DNA of 64,000 nucleotides, taken from positions 62,001-126,000 of the forward strand of contig JARWMV010000252.1 of assembly GCA_030998015.1 (NCBI GenBank), in the 5' to 3' direction. Shown here in pieces: positions 45,019 through 57,185 of this stretch. Numbering within the stretch: the first letter of the stretch is position 1; each line of letters begins with the position of its first letter. The notes below the pieces were generated by a model, which was not told the origin of the DNA, did not search any database, and saw only the letters and a program-made list of their open reading frames with translations. Made by a program: the position numbers and the translations under genes. The stretch is from Ceratorhiza oryzae-sativae (Eukaryota > Basidiomycota > Agaricomycetes > Cantharellales > Ceratobasidiaceae).

Positions 45019-47719
45019 CTAGAGCTTAGTGACACGGAGCGGCAGTTTTGGGAGTTTATCTGGGTTACTCTGTTCACTTTGGAGGTATGGGAATTGGATC
45101 CCGTATGCCTAGAATAGAAACAGTAAACTTGTCAAGATCAGAAGTAATGAGAAATCATCGCATACCTCCCATTGTGCCGGATGTAGCTGAGATGGCTCAA
45201 ATCTGAAGTTCTTCACTAATGCGGCCATCATCACCTCTAGAATAATTGTAAGTAAGTCTAAATCGATCTATTGAAATATAACCTAACTGATCTCCAGGAC
45301 CGCAAACTAATCACAACAGTCAGCAGCCAGATCGTTTAATTGGGAGGTTGTAAATAAATATATATATATACCTTGAATCCACTAGTTCAGGATGTATGCA
45401 TGGTTAGAAGCGTGATTATCATCAAATCAACTCGCCAGATGCACTCACATGCACGCGGTAGGCCCTGCCCCGAATGACATCCTGTCGTCCGATCTGGTAA
45501 GATCCAGGAAGCAGAACAGGGATCTTGCACTGACATTGACGAATACACCCCAGGTAGGTGGGCTCCTTGTTGCTTCACTTCGTCCAACTTGCTCCCGATC
45601 CACCGCTCCGGCAAGAACTCATTTGCCCGATCTCCCCATATCTTCGCATAACGATTGGCCATATAGAGACTCAATACAACACGAGTGCCCTTCTTGAGTG
45701 GAACATTCGTGATTGAACCAGTTGGGGTTTCCACAGGATACTGAAGTGGAAGAACGGCATCCTGCAGGTTGCTAAGAATACAGGAATCAAAAAGAGAGAA
45801 AAACGAAGCAGGGATGACAAAAACACTTACTTTCGAGCCAAGTGCATGACCGGGACGTACAGTCGCAGCGTCTCTCGAACGACTCCATCCAAGTAAGGTA
45901 GCTCGAGCAATGCGTCATGATTGATGTCGTCCTTGTTCTGTTCGAAGTACTGTCTTATCTCTTCGCGAAGTTTAACCTGCACCTCAGGGCGGTCGGCCAG
46001 AATGTTGAGGATCCTAGAAACTGCGGTACTGAGAGTGAATTTAGCAACCGGATGCCTATAAGCAGCTCTAAACTCACCTAGTAGTCTCGTGACCCGCAAA
46101 CACGAACGTACTGTTTTGGGCTAAGCAGGATAGATGGAGTTTGTCCTGTGGCAGACTCACTTCATATGGCCGATCATCTCCTGGCGGGTTATAAGACTAT
46201 CCGAACGCTTAGCCTCGTTTGCCTTCACTACAATAGGGGCACTGGGTTAGTACACAGAACCAAATATGTCAATCAAACGGAATCACTGAGCAGAGTCATT
46301 ATATCTCGGCCACGACCTGCCTGCGACGAAAGATCTCCACCAGAGGAAATAAGGTTTTGCCGGGCATTTAGTATCTCATCAGCCTGCTCGTTCTGAATAG
46401 ATACAAGTTGTTGAAGCTGCTTGAGGCCGCCAATGGGTAGGTACCGCAGAGCCCATCTACGAAAAGCGGGGGTTCCAATTCTATAGGCAAACGGCAAAAT
46501 CTTGACGTAGGGGCTAACGGTGGCCAATACGCGCCTGACAACCAAAACGGGTCAGTGGCTGTGATAGTTTTCATAATCCTGGTACAGCTCGTACACTACA
46601 CTCTTGATTGCAATGTTGTATTCATTACGCTGCCCGGTGAATGAATCGAGTGAGTGCCCGAGGCCAGCTTCGCCAACAAGCTCCAGGGCGGCAGCAGTCG
46701 CCCATGGGAACACGTCAATCTCCTCAGACATTGACTGTGCACTGGAGAATTTCTTCTTGATACTATCACAGGTCTATGTGCCAAAACCAACATTAAGCTG
46801 TCATTTTATATGAGATTCATTATGCTCACTTGGTCAGCGATATCCATAAAGATTGGCATCTATGACAAAAGTTAACGCTGGGGACGACTATATGCGTATG
46901 CCGTACCACTGAGCCGGCAATTAGTCTAGCGGCGCATCAAATGAGATCGATTTCACTCACATTCACGCAAGAACTTCATAGTAAAAACCGGGCTCAATAG
47001 CTGAGATATGTCGATTATCAAGTGGCTCATCTGGCCTCTGAAATAACCTTACCTTGCGGTGCATTCGGTGGTCCTCGCCTTAAAAGTCTTGGTTAGCCTC
47101 GGCTCCACCACGATGCGTCGTGAACGTACCCGTCTTGCTAAGCAAGCCGCCACCGAAAATAGATTTAAGCAATCTAAGGCCTCCGTCAACCTTACTGGCC
47201 AGAGCAAAAACAAGGACCTACGTACAGATTGGAGCCTACAGGGCGCTCGAACGTGGCTCGATCCTTGACAAAAACCGCATGCAAAGCTGCAGGATCACAC
47301 GTCCATACCACTTCTTCCTATCACTGTCGTCCAGAAAATCAGAATATGGGATAGATATAGTAAACTCACTCCGAAGCCAGCGCAGATCCTCACGGTCGGA
47401 CCATACGTTGAGGCCAAATGTTCGTCAAACTGTGGTGCGTTCGGGCCTGAAAATTTGTGGAAGTTTCCTGAATCGTTTATGGGCTTTATTGCATAGGGAG
47501 AGCGTATGATCAAAAATATTCACCGGACTTCCAACTGTTCCTGGGTGGCCCAGGCAACTCGACAAGCAGCCTAATGGGGCGAGTGAGGCGATAGAGTAAC
47601 ACCAAGCATGTGCCGACCGAAAGCCAGATTGCGGTAGAAACTCCGTAGAATGTTGAGTCGAACATCTCAGGATGCATTTCGAATTCGAGAGGAGAGTGAT
47701 GGTTTGGGATTAACCTCAA
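45019..47719 (-). CDS. Cytochrome P450 monooxygenase, membrane-anchored
   Basis: A gene with roughly a dozen short introns. The N-terminal membrane helix (FYGVSTAIWLSVGTCLVLLY) is followed by the Pro-rich hinge (LPGPPRNSW). Later exons give DPAALHAVFVKDRATFERP, LLSPVFTMKFLRE and a long central exon. The I-helix oxygen-binding motif FAGHETT lies near 46085-46110, the ExxR motif in RETLRLY near 45860, and PERW near 45605. The heme loop assembled across introns reads SFGAGPTACIGFKFA (45480 to about 45350). The ligand Cys is present but the usual Arg two residues before it is Thr. The last exons read through HPAQWEAYG to LPKLPLRVTKL and TAG at 45019-45021. The start may be the inner ATG at 47677. 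It probably oxidises a small lipophilic substrate at the ER; the subfamily cannot be assigned. Confidence 0.88.
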
Positions 47720-48723
47720 CTCATTTTATACCTCCTAGATTCCACAAGCCGTCGAAGTTGCCGAAACATAGAATCATCGGCCCCCGTATCGTGATTTGGG
47801 GGACCACCACCACCACATGCTCCAGCTTACAATGACGTTCCGGCCTCCGAGAGATGCTCCAAGACATGCTGCTGGAACCCAGCCACGGAGCTTCAAGGCA
47901 GTGGAGAAGTCTTGGAGGACATCTTTCGGCATTCGTTACTTCGCGAAACGTGAAGCGGTTGCCAATCACGGGTTGGCCAGAGAGTTGTTCGAGTAAACCA
48001 AACGGTACGACTTGAGACTCTCGTACACCCTTTATATTTAAACCTCAACTATAGCTTTACCGTACCTCGCCCGATGTTAATCCCACTGGGAAGTTCCTTC
48101 GCTACGGGGAAAGCTATACCTGGTGCAAAAGGTTCCTCTTCTGCATTTCGGCGCTGGTCTACCTCACTTATTTCGTGAGACAGATGTCGCCCATTTGGAC
48201 AGAACCCTATACATCGAAGCATTCTCCCATATTGACGGAGATCCATCTTGCTGCTTAATACACCGTTCGTCTTCTATGGCTATGTGATAGCGATATCTCA
48301 AATCAGCTAAGAAGCTTTCAAACCGCATAGTCGTAGCCAGCAGCATATCCACGGGGCCTCGACGTTGGTGGTGTTGGCCATTTCATACCATGGATGAGCT
48401 TTGCCCCCATGATATGACCCCCAGGCGAAGTTGTCAGATCGAAGCACGAATTCGAATTGGATTCTATATCGATCTATTACTAATTAACCTTTACTAATAT
48501 CTAGTCTCAATATCTCAGTTTCCCATGAATATAACGTGTGCAAATAGTTTGCTTTTAACAGCCCAAGTCAGCAAAAGCTGGTCCGGCCCCAGTACGGGTA
48601 TGTGTGTGTCTAGTATGATTTTAAAACGCTGTTTGCGTTAGAGATACCAAACCACTTCTGCTCTTTACATTCACATTCCAACAGCTAATTTGATATCTAA
48701 ACTAACTACAAGGATACAGGATA
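47720..48723. other. Intergenic; no confident gene
   Basis: Short frames on both strands (for example a 62-codon minus frame at 48164-48352) lack recognised motifs or splice links. It includes the P450 promoter. Confidence 0.45.
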
Positions 48724-48877
48724 TTGGATGACTTCCCGTAACGGCTAAAGCGAAAGCCAAACTATCCTAAAGATGGAGTGATTACAATGTGGAGTAATGA
48801 GGGATTAATGAATAATGATGTCATCCAGACTTTAGGGTAGCTTAGCATAGTTTTAGCTCTTACGGGAAGTCATCCAT
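48724..48877. mobile_element. MITE-like element with 25-28 bp terminal inverted repeats
   Basis: TGGATGACTTCCCGTAA at 48725 is mirrored by TTACGGGAAGTCATCCA ending at 48876, and the symmetry extends inward (GCTAAA/TTTTAGC). TA dinucleotides at 48722-48723 and 48878-48879 fit a Tc1/mariner-type target duplication. About 154 bp, no coding capacity. Confidence 0.8.
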
Positions 48878-49525
48878 TATGCTAGCTAGGAATGAAAATG
48901 TAATTTTCTTTCTGCAGAAACATGGTTATGTCTCGTCTCAAAAGTACGACACGATCGCATTTACCCTACTGTCAGAACTACCCTTTGTGCCGGAAATCCA
49001 AGTCCAAGGCATAGATGAATGATCGGCTCCAATGCCCACTCTCAGTAGTTGGAAGCCTATTAATCAGCTTATGATGATATAGTGAGACAAAGCCTGGAGA
49101 GGAGCATTAGCAATACTGGATGATGGGGCGGCCTAGTGGTGGGATAGGGGCACGTGATAGACCCTTTTTTGGTGGCCCCGCCCATTGCCCGCTCTCTCTC
49201 AAGTCACGAGCGATCGTGTGGCCCAAGGCAAAAGCCCGACGCGCGAGTATTGCCCCTCTGGGACACGGCGGCGCAAGCGTCTCCCAGACCAATCACAGGT
49301 CAGGCCGACGGATGGGTCATACGCATCAGAGCCAGCATTGGGCGTCGAGTTCAGTATGGGACAAATTTGTCCAGTGTGTTTTCTAAAAACACGCTAGTCA
49401 ATGCTGAATTCCTTGTAGAATGTGGTTATCAATTTGAAACTTGCATAAACGCACTGAGTATGTATATTTTAAACCCCAATGAAATTCAAAGTTGCTACAT
49501 TCGTAATCGTATTTTTGATAATCAC
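48878..49525. other. Intergenic; GC-rich patch
   Basis: 49120-49350 is GC-rich with many CpG and open in several frames, but shows no start context, splice links or known motif. It lies beyond the 3' end of GH3 copy 2. Confidence 0.4.
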
Positions 49526-52500
49526 TTAAGCAATGACTCCTTTCAGCTTGAAGTCTCTGCTGCTGGCGCCGATAGTCACCCCGACCTGACCATTCATTTT
49601 TGCCCATCCTTGACGAACCACATCCCACACCGACAAGTCGTACCGAGACAGAGTGAGTGTCACACGCCGCGTTTCACCGGGACGCAGAGCCACCCGATCG
49701 AAACCTCGGAGCTGGTTCGGTGGTGAGTTAGCGGACGCTGGAGCTTGGATATACAGTTGGGGAACCTAAAGCCACGCATTTAGCAGTGGTAAAAGTGGGA
49801 TAAATGCACTCCTTACTTCGTTCCCAGCTAGAGGCCCTGTGTTCTTGACATCAAACGACACCTGGTAGTACGGCGCATGCAACCTACAAGGAAATTAGGA
49901 CGTGTGTCTTTTTGGGTAGGGTAGAATCTTACCAAGGTGCAAGCGATGAGCCCTTGATGGAGCTAGAGGCAACCTTTCCTGCCTCCCAAACCGCGGCATC
50001 GCCTCCACCATAGACGGGGTTGATGACCTTTGTTACTCGCAGGTTCGTATAGCCAAAAGTCGTATAGGACAGTCCGTAACCAAAAGGATAACGGGGTACG
50101 ATGTTATTCTTGATCAAGGATTAGCTAGGAGTATTAAAGCAATGCAGCGCGAAACGAACCTTGTCAAAGTGGCGATAGTCGAAGTATTGGCTGAAATGCG
50201 AATAAATTAGTACAAACAGGCCAAAACGTGGATTAGGAGAATAATTCACCCTTCGCTGTAAGGAATATGAGGGATTCCATTGCTATCATCATACAGGACG
50301 TCTACACCATAGTCGGCACGTTGTTTGGCAATCGTATACGGAAGTCGTCCCGACGGATTGACGATACCATAAAGAACATCAACCAAACCGTTTCCGGACT
50401 CTTGGCCGGGGAGCCCAGCCCATAAAACCTATAGCAGCTTTTATATGAGATAATATCTACACGAATAACACAAGCAAGCACTTACCGCCGTGACGTTCGG
50501 GTTTTCGATCCATGGTTCAATGATCATTGGCCCAACAGAGTGAGTGACGACTATCGTATTGGGGTTCACGCCCGCAACTGCCTGAACCAGTGCGTCGCCG
50601 TTATCCCATGCCGTCAGGTTATTCCTAGGTACCAGTCGGAATCGTGGTTATTCAGCTAGTTATATGAGCATACCTGTCGCCCCGATTTCCATCGACAGTC
50701 AAATAGCCCTCGCCCGAGTCGCTGTTGATAAATACAATAGCCACGTCCTTGTTTGCTGCACGAGTCTTGGCTCCTTGCAGGTCCCAATTAAGGAAGTGCC
50801 ATCCGATCGAAGTGTGATCTTGCTGAGCTCGGGCTTGCAATGCTTCAACAGGCTATATATCGGATAATTTCCTAGCGTGAGCGAAATGCATAGAAAACAG
50901 AATAATGTAAAACGTACCGACACCAGATAAGGGAATTCGGCAGTCCCAGAGCCCCAGCCCATTGCGAGAGTACCGTCAACGCCCGCACGATCAGTGAACC
51001 CATTTGGACCACGGAGGGGTGGGGCAGCATCGGAACCTATCGTAATAGTCAGTACCAATACATTCATACGAAATGCCTGAAATTATAAGCACCTATGACC
51101 GCCATCGATACTGGTTTCTTGAGGGGAAGAGCATTTTTAGTGTTTTTGAGGAGGATAGTTGAAGCAGCTCCCATTTCCCGAATCCCCCTATCATAAACCT
51201 CGTGTGAGAGAGTATAAAGTTAAATTTTATACATAATACGCACTTGTAATGATCGCCCTGAACGTCAACATGCAAGTTTAACGGGCCACTGTCGACTGTG
51301 CGGGTATCAAAGTTGACTGCCGGATATCCCTTCTCTTGCCCGACCAGATACCACCCAGCGATAATGCGAGTAACCATATCCTTGAAGCATTGTGAGCGAC
51401 ACTCAAAAGTGGAAGAGGGGATTACACTCACTGTGAGACGGGCTTGTGATACCTTTCCAGATTGAACGTAGGACGTGAGATTGCCGCCGAAATATGTTTG
51501 GGTGCTAGGAATACCATAGCCGGTACCACCGGGCATTTCCATCTACGAACATGAATTTATGTTTTGATTAGCGGTGAGGGTAAACGATGAACGTACATCA
51601 AGCCCACGGTTGGCCGATTCTGTAGAGTGGCTAGCCCACCAATCGGACATTACATAACCCGGGAATCCGTATTCAGTCTTCAGAATTCCGTTGAGAATCT
51701 TGTCGTTCTCGCAAGCATAGGTACCGTTTACTATCGCCATGTTAACAATGCATATAGTTCCCAAAATATTCAACGTACGTTGGTTGTATGAGCACATGAA
51801 GCTAGCGACGCCTGCCGCAACACTCCGCAAGAACGGGCGAGCATAGATCTCATGCTGGGTCCGGTCATCAACGTCCGAGGACGAGGCATCTCGCTTGATT
51901 TCCTGCTCACTGCGAAGATAAACCGGTTAGTGAAAGGGAATATGCGTGATGAATGGGACTGACTTGTTGATATAATGCTTGGCACTAAAGGATAAGATTA
52001 TGAACAGTGCTTCCACATAAACACGATTGAGGCTCACCATGCCTGCACGCCAGTACTTTGCATCCCAATAATGGTCTCATAAGCTGCTTCTCCAGTCAAG
52101 TATGGATCCGCTCCACTAATCCCAGTAAGTAATGCCAAAGTACACAAACCGAATAACATTAACTCACAATCCTTCCCAGTTGCGACCTGCAGCAGCCACG
52201 CGACCCAAGTTCATCATAGGTCCTATTTGTCTCCCATGATTATATTGTAGGAAACGATAGATCAAAGCCCACATACCGAGAGCAACGTTGATACCCTTGC
52301 CTCTAAACTCCTGACCAAGAGCTACACCACGTGCTCGAATGAGGGCTCGATCCCAAGTCGCCGCCGCATTGATACCCGCGGTAAATGCGCTGACACGATC
52401 TGTCAAACGGACTCCTAATGGACTATCTTGTAGACAGAGTCCAGGGAACTTGTATTTTGGCTGCTCTGCGATGTTTCCGAGACACCGAGTTACACTAAAC

Positions 52501-52908
52501 CCGAGTCCCGTCGTGAGGCTCACTATATCGAGTGTCGTTATACATCAATCATTCAATTAATAACATCGCTCGATTCTCACCTTTCTCCTCGACGGTCATG
52601 GGTGCGACAAACTTGGCCGCCAGGGCAAGAGCCTGAGACCACGTACGAGGTGTTACACCCTGGACAAAGTAATTGTCAGGCAGTATACCAGCAGGAACCG
52701 TAATCGTCCCAGTGCCGGTTGGCGTGGAAGAAGAGGTCGCCCCAGTCGGGGTAACAGGCACGGAAGCCGCCGATGACGAAGTAGAAGAGGAAGGAGCGGT
52801 CGAAGTTGGTGCCACAGATGTCGAGTTGACCGCTCGAGCGAACACATCAGGGTGATGTGCCGCCGAAGCGGACGCAATGAGGACTGCAGCGAGTGCAACG
52901 CGAACCAT
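49526..52908 (-). CDS. Secreted GH3 beta-glucosidase, copy 2
   Basis: Same architecture as copy 1: signal peptide ([17 protein letters not shown]), Ser/Thr-rich linker, GH3 barrel with MTVEEK at the start, [19 protein letters not shown]...EQEIKRD, nucleophile Asp in [11 protein letters not shown] near 51640, second domain with [11 protein letters not shown] near 50715 and [12 protein letters not shown], and the fibronectin-III-like end closing [11 protein letters not shown]...GVIA and TAA at 49526-49528. All exon junctions checked in the N-terminal half keep frame, so this copy looks functional. It acts outside the cell on cellobiose and related beta-glucosides. The two copies arose by duplication and are separated by the P450. 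Confidence 0.93.
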
Positions 52909-53593
52909 GTCCCCAAGAAGCCAGAAGTTGGAACCAGGGCGAGAACGAACTCACACTGTTCAATGAATATTATCCCCCTCGGCCTTTCATAGTCTGCCAA
53001 GACTCGGTAGGAGTATATTGTACGAGCGCATTTGTCCATATTCCCCACATGGACGCCTGGTTCGACCAGGGGCGGGTAGAATGTCGACTTTCTATCACGT
53101 TCTCGAAGGCGAGAGTCCGGTGTATGGCGGCGTCACGGGGCATATCGATCATTAGCTCGGGTAGGCGGGGGATATGTGTGAGAATACAAAACGTGGCGAA
53201 GTCAATAGAGTCTATGCCGTTCAGTCTAGGCTGTCGACTGAGTAATACGCACGAAGTCCAATGCTCGGTTCGCTCGGATATTTTCGTACGGTCGGTGGTG
53301 CGAATCAGTCATCTCACCCGCCAGAGAAGCTCGTACAAAGTTCGATGGAATAAAGCCACGATTCTGGCGGGATCGCCAGCGGCTTTCACGGTACTTCCAT
53401 CATTCATGTGAACGGCCTCTACCCGAATCTGGATTTCTTCAAGTATTGGCAGACGAGAGATACAGTAATATGACATTACACAATAAACGCACCGAGACGA
53501 ATTGAAGTAGATCATCTTTGTGGCCACAGTCTGCGTCCCATCCTAATTCATTTGAACCCATCCAGTTGCTCCGAGATTCTCCCGCGTCAGGAA
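52909..53593. other. Intergenic between GH3 copy 2 and the NIPSNAP gene
   Basis: Upstream region of GH3 copy 2 with a CTATGAAAGG element (minus) near 52982-52993, about 79 bp before the start codon. A plus frame of 172 codons overlaps it but has no domain and runs through the promoter. Confidence 0.45.
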
Positions 53594-55057
53594 TTACTTC
53601 AAGGGACTAAATGGCAGAGCGGATAATATATACGCATCCATGTTCCTTGCCAGCTGAGCAGTCTGCGTGATGGGTAATTTAGAGGCTGAAGCGGAGTTCT
53701 AGGAGTGAACGTACCTTGCGGACGCTATCGCTCCAGCCATCGACCTGCCAGGCCTTCTCTCGCGTCAATTTTCTGGTCTCGAGGTCGCTAGGTGCATCCC
53801 CAATAAGGTACAGAATAGCTAAGAGCAAATTCTCACGCACGTATATTGCCACATATGGTGCACTTGATGCAACCGCCCAACTTGTGAAAACCAAGCGCCG
53901 ACCGGCTTCACCAGCTCCTGGCGCGCTTCAATGCCTCGACGCCTGAGTCAGGTTAAGACGTAAGGCACAGCACACGTACACTGGTTAACAAGAGATGTAC
54001 CAAGCGCTTTCCCATTCCAGCAGTGCTCCGGGCTGAAGAGAATATGTTCGTAACTCGAAAATTCCTCCTTGGGTATGTGGGGGACTAGAAGGAAGGAATG
54101 CCAACTCTTGGCATAACTGATGATTCCGTGTCTGTAGGTACGGACGCAAGGCTTTCTCGGTGGCTTGGATCTAGGGATAGATGGTGAAGAATCAGGACAG
54201 TGTTATCGCCGAGGGAAACATATGCCAAGAAATTCCCAGGCAGAAGAAAGAAAAGTCCATTTGAATGGGCTACTGATGACAGAAACGATGGGATAAAAGC
54301 AGTCTGATATGCAATTACCTTTGCCAAATTCTTAATAGCCTTTGTCGTTCGGTCGTAACCTCCGTAGTTTTCGTACTCCAGGATATGCACTACGGAACAG
54401 CTGAGGATTAGTACATATTATCAAATATATTCAACCTCGTACCGAACGTATCCAATGGACCAACGGTAGTCTCCCAACTTCCGGTCAGTTTGACATTCAA
54501 ATCTGGCTCGGCCAGGAGGGCTTCATAGTGTTCTTGGCTAATGAGATTTTAGGATTCTAGGCACACGAAGGGTAACGCCATGGCTTACGCTGCTTTTTTA
54601 TATTCGCCGACCTTATCTGGGTGAACCCGGTGTGCTGATTGAGGGACGATCAGGATGGTCCTCATTAATTCATATGCGCACACGTACTCTCGAACTGAAT
54701 AGAATGTGAGCCGCAGTGATACCAAAATGATAAAACATTATTCGACGTACTCCATGAACGTACTTCCCACGACCGATCAGCCGAGAATATTGCTGGATCT
54801 CAAGCTCGCCTTCCTTCTTGGCTTGTTCACTACCATAAAGCACGCTCTAATCATCACGATCAACCCAAGCTCTGATGATTCACCAAAGTCCCCCAATACA
54901 TCTAATCCCTTTGCACGTGCGACAACAAAATCCAACACCCAGCGTTCGCGTCCGCACTATTAGACAAACAACTTACACTCAACAGTCCACGCGTTTGGAT
55001 TGCGCTGGCCCGGGAAGCGGTGCATCGAGCAATTGCTGGTCGTAGCGGCGTGATCAT
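53594..55057 (-). CDS. NIPSNAP-family mitochondrial protein
   Basis: A multi-exon minus gene. The start ATG at 55057 opens an Arg/Ala/Ser-rich segment (MITPLRPAIARCTASRASAI) typical of a mitochondrial presequence. Exons then read HRVHPDKVGEYKKAA (near 54610), LTGSWETTVGPLDTF, HILEYENYGGYDRTTKAI (near 54380), GGIFELRTYSLQPGALLEWE (near 54050), VKPVGAWFSQVGRLHQVHHMW (near 53880) and LETRKLTREKAWQVDGW (near 53780). The last exon ends MDAYILSALPFSPLK and TAA 53594-53596. The two ferredoxin-like repeats and the closing PFSPLK are the NIPSNAP pattern. Family members are mitochondrial matrix or outer-surface proteins linked to vesicle transport and mitophagy; the exact role in fungi is unclear. No disabling change was seen. 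Confidence 0.85.
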
Positions 55058-55320
55058 AACGGACTAATAGACGACGCAAGTGGTGATTGATGGTGGTTGA
55101 CAAGATCTATTCACAGGATGTATCGAGGGCGAGAGATGGGTTTCCGTTTGTGGGGTGGATCTACCCTGGCACGTGACTGCATCAGGCATCAGGGCACGCC
55201 CATGGAGATCACTTGACGTCATTTGTATGCATCATCCTTGCTTTCTGACCGCAACACTTGTCTCGTCCGCTGCTGACCACAAAGAGTCTTTACACTTGGA
55301 CACCAGAATATTCTTGAGTT
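55058..55320. promoter_or_regulatory. Shared divergent promoter region
   Basis: 263 bp separate the start codons of the NIPSNAP gene (minus) and the HAD-like gene (plus). It must hold both promoters. CACGTGAC occurs near 55171. No clear TATA box was seen. Confidence 0.5.
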
Positions 55321-56230
55321 ATGTCTTTTCACCTAGCCTCTTCACCACTTGCAAACGTTCGAGCCTTGGTTTTCGACGTTTTCGGCACAGTCTTTAATTG
55401 GCATACTCCTTTGACTCGAGCTCTGCAGGCACACGCACGTCCAAATTCTACCATCACCGAGTCTCAATGGGCCCTTTTTGCACATAAATGGCGACAGGGA
55501 ATGCACATGTACCGCCAAGCAGCCGTCCAACGCGGCAAATACTTTGGTCCAGAAACTATCATGCTGCGAACTCTGGAAGAGCTTGTGCGAACCGAAAGTA
55601 TCGATGAAGGATGGGATGAAGAGAAGATGGTCCAAATCTGTGAGGCTTGGAGTGCACAAGAGCCCTGGGGAGATACAGTGGCAGGGCTGGAACGGCTAAA
55701 AACTCAATACACCGTGTGGGTGGGGTTGATACAAGTGCTACGGTGGCTTATCATACAATTACAAACTCAGAGTCGCACTTTCAAATGGTTCAGCCAAGAA
55801 CTTGATTACTATGGCACGCTAAGATCTATCACCCACGTCCATCAAATCCTAATTGGGCCCTGCAGAACCGAGCATCAGGAGTAACATGGGACTATATTCT
55901 GACATCCGACTTGATGAAGGCCATCAAACCCGCGCCCGAGTCATACAAAACTACGATTCGACTTCTTGGGCTCAAGCCAGAGGAAATTGCACTTGTCGCT
56001 GCCCACGACTATGATCTAGAGGCCGCTAAACTACAGTATGTTTTCTTCAAAGAATGTGAGGTCGAGCATCCATACTGATGCAATCCCACAGAGGGATGCG
56101 ATCAATCTACGTCGTGCGAGAAACGGAAGATTCGGAAGTAGACAAGAGTTCCCTTCCACAGCAATTCGATCTTGTTGTGGATGAAGGGGGGCTAATCGCC
56201 CTAGCCTCGAAATTAGGGATTCAGACTTGA
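55321..56230 (+). CDS. Haloacid dehalogenase-like (HAD, type II) hydrolase
   Basis: Begins MSFHLASSPLANVRALVFDVFGTVFNW. DVFGTV holds the catalytic nucleophile Asp (motif I, residue about 19), and the following FNW is typical of 2-haloacid dehalogenase-like proteins. Later exons give ALSNGSAKNLITMA (motif II, Ser/Asn, near 55775), ILTSDLMKAIKPAPESYKTTI (motif III Lys, near 55905) and VAAHDYDLEAAKLQGMRSIYVVR (motif IV Asp, near 56005-56125), ending TGA 56228-56230, about 250 residues. Introns: one from near 55720/55727 to 55770; one ending CTGCAG near 55866 that lacks a clean GT donor (CGCTAAGATC at its start); and 56039-56091 (GTATGT...CCACAG). The missing donor could mean a GC-type or altered splice site. 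The substrate is unknown. Confidence 0.82.
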
Positions 56231-56366
56231 AGGTGTAGCCCGAAAAACGTGGTGTATTATATTGTATACTAGAACAAAGAAGTGCAGGATTGCAAGGCCA
56301 TGACGTCTAAATCATTTAAAATAAATCCTGGAAAACAGTTGGCCGAAGCGGTGGAGCTACACGGAA

Positions 56367-57185
56367 TCAGTATGAAACAACCCAAGCCTTCCCCGCCCAG
56401 GTCTCCCAATCAGCTAAAACCTTCTCCGCAACAAAATGCGCAACATCCGCTCGAGAAATAGTCCAAGCGCCCTTCAACCCCTCACCAGTCCGGTAAGCGT
56501 CCGCCTTCTTGTCCGCCACGCATTCACCAGACGTAAACATCGACGGACGCACGACGACCACGTTTCGAGGACCCAACCAGCCTTCCGTATTCTCCCCCCA
56601 CCCCGCCGCCCTTTTCACCACCGTTTCTTGCCCGATCTTGTCCAAGTGCGGTTGGTGGAGCAAGTAGCTGTACATGAGCTTTACCGGAAGTGGCAGCAAG
56701 GATTTCGTTTGTTGGTCCAACCCATTGGAAGTGATGGTCACGAGTTTAGGTCGCGTTTCGGGCGTGGTGGAGGACTGGATAACTGCAAGCAGGACAGACA
56801 TGCACCGCTGTGTGAGGTCTTCCGGGGAGACAACGAATCCTTTTGTGAGCGCGAATTTAGGCTCCCCCCCTGCGTCAGAAAGAGAGTTTAGTCACATATA
56901 TAAATTCACGCATATACAGATAGGCTCACCAATGCCGAAATAGACAACATCAACGTCAGATCCGTTCTTGGCTGTGTTCCAGGCTTGCTGAACGTCCGCC
57001 TCAACAAGACCATCCCCGGGGACCAGTTTCAGCTTCCCGTTTCCGAGGTATTCCGTAAGAGACGGGTCCGACTCGATAGCATCGGTCCGACGAAGCAGGA
57101 GGGTACATGTATGACCGTGCGCTAGAAGGCGCTGCGCCACAGAGTATCCGACGTTGCGAGAGGCGCCGAGGAGTAGGACGTGCAT
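56367..57185 (-). CDS. NAD(P)-binding Rossmann-fold protein (NAD-epimerase-like), copy 1
   Basis: Two exons, 57185-56930 and 56869-56367, joined through a 60-nt intron (GTGAGC...ACGCAG), encode 252 residues. The N-terminus MHVLLLGASRNVGY is a dinucleotide-binding beta-alpha-beta with GASRNVG; LLLRR after the second strand suggests NADP preference. The middle has VTITSNGLD in place of the classical SDR Ser-Tyr-Lys region. The C-terminus (RADVAHFVAEKVLADWETWAGKAWVV) resembles NAD(P)-dependent epimerase/NmrA-type proteins. A TATAAATA box (minus, 57291-57299) lies about 106 bp upstream. Substrate unknown. It is a paralogue of the next gene to the right. Confidence 0.85.

Noticed and set aside
49120..49726. 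Overlapping plus frames up to 190 codons near 49.1-49.7 kb
   Set aside because: They run into the antisense of the GH3 C-terminus, with no splice sites or domain.
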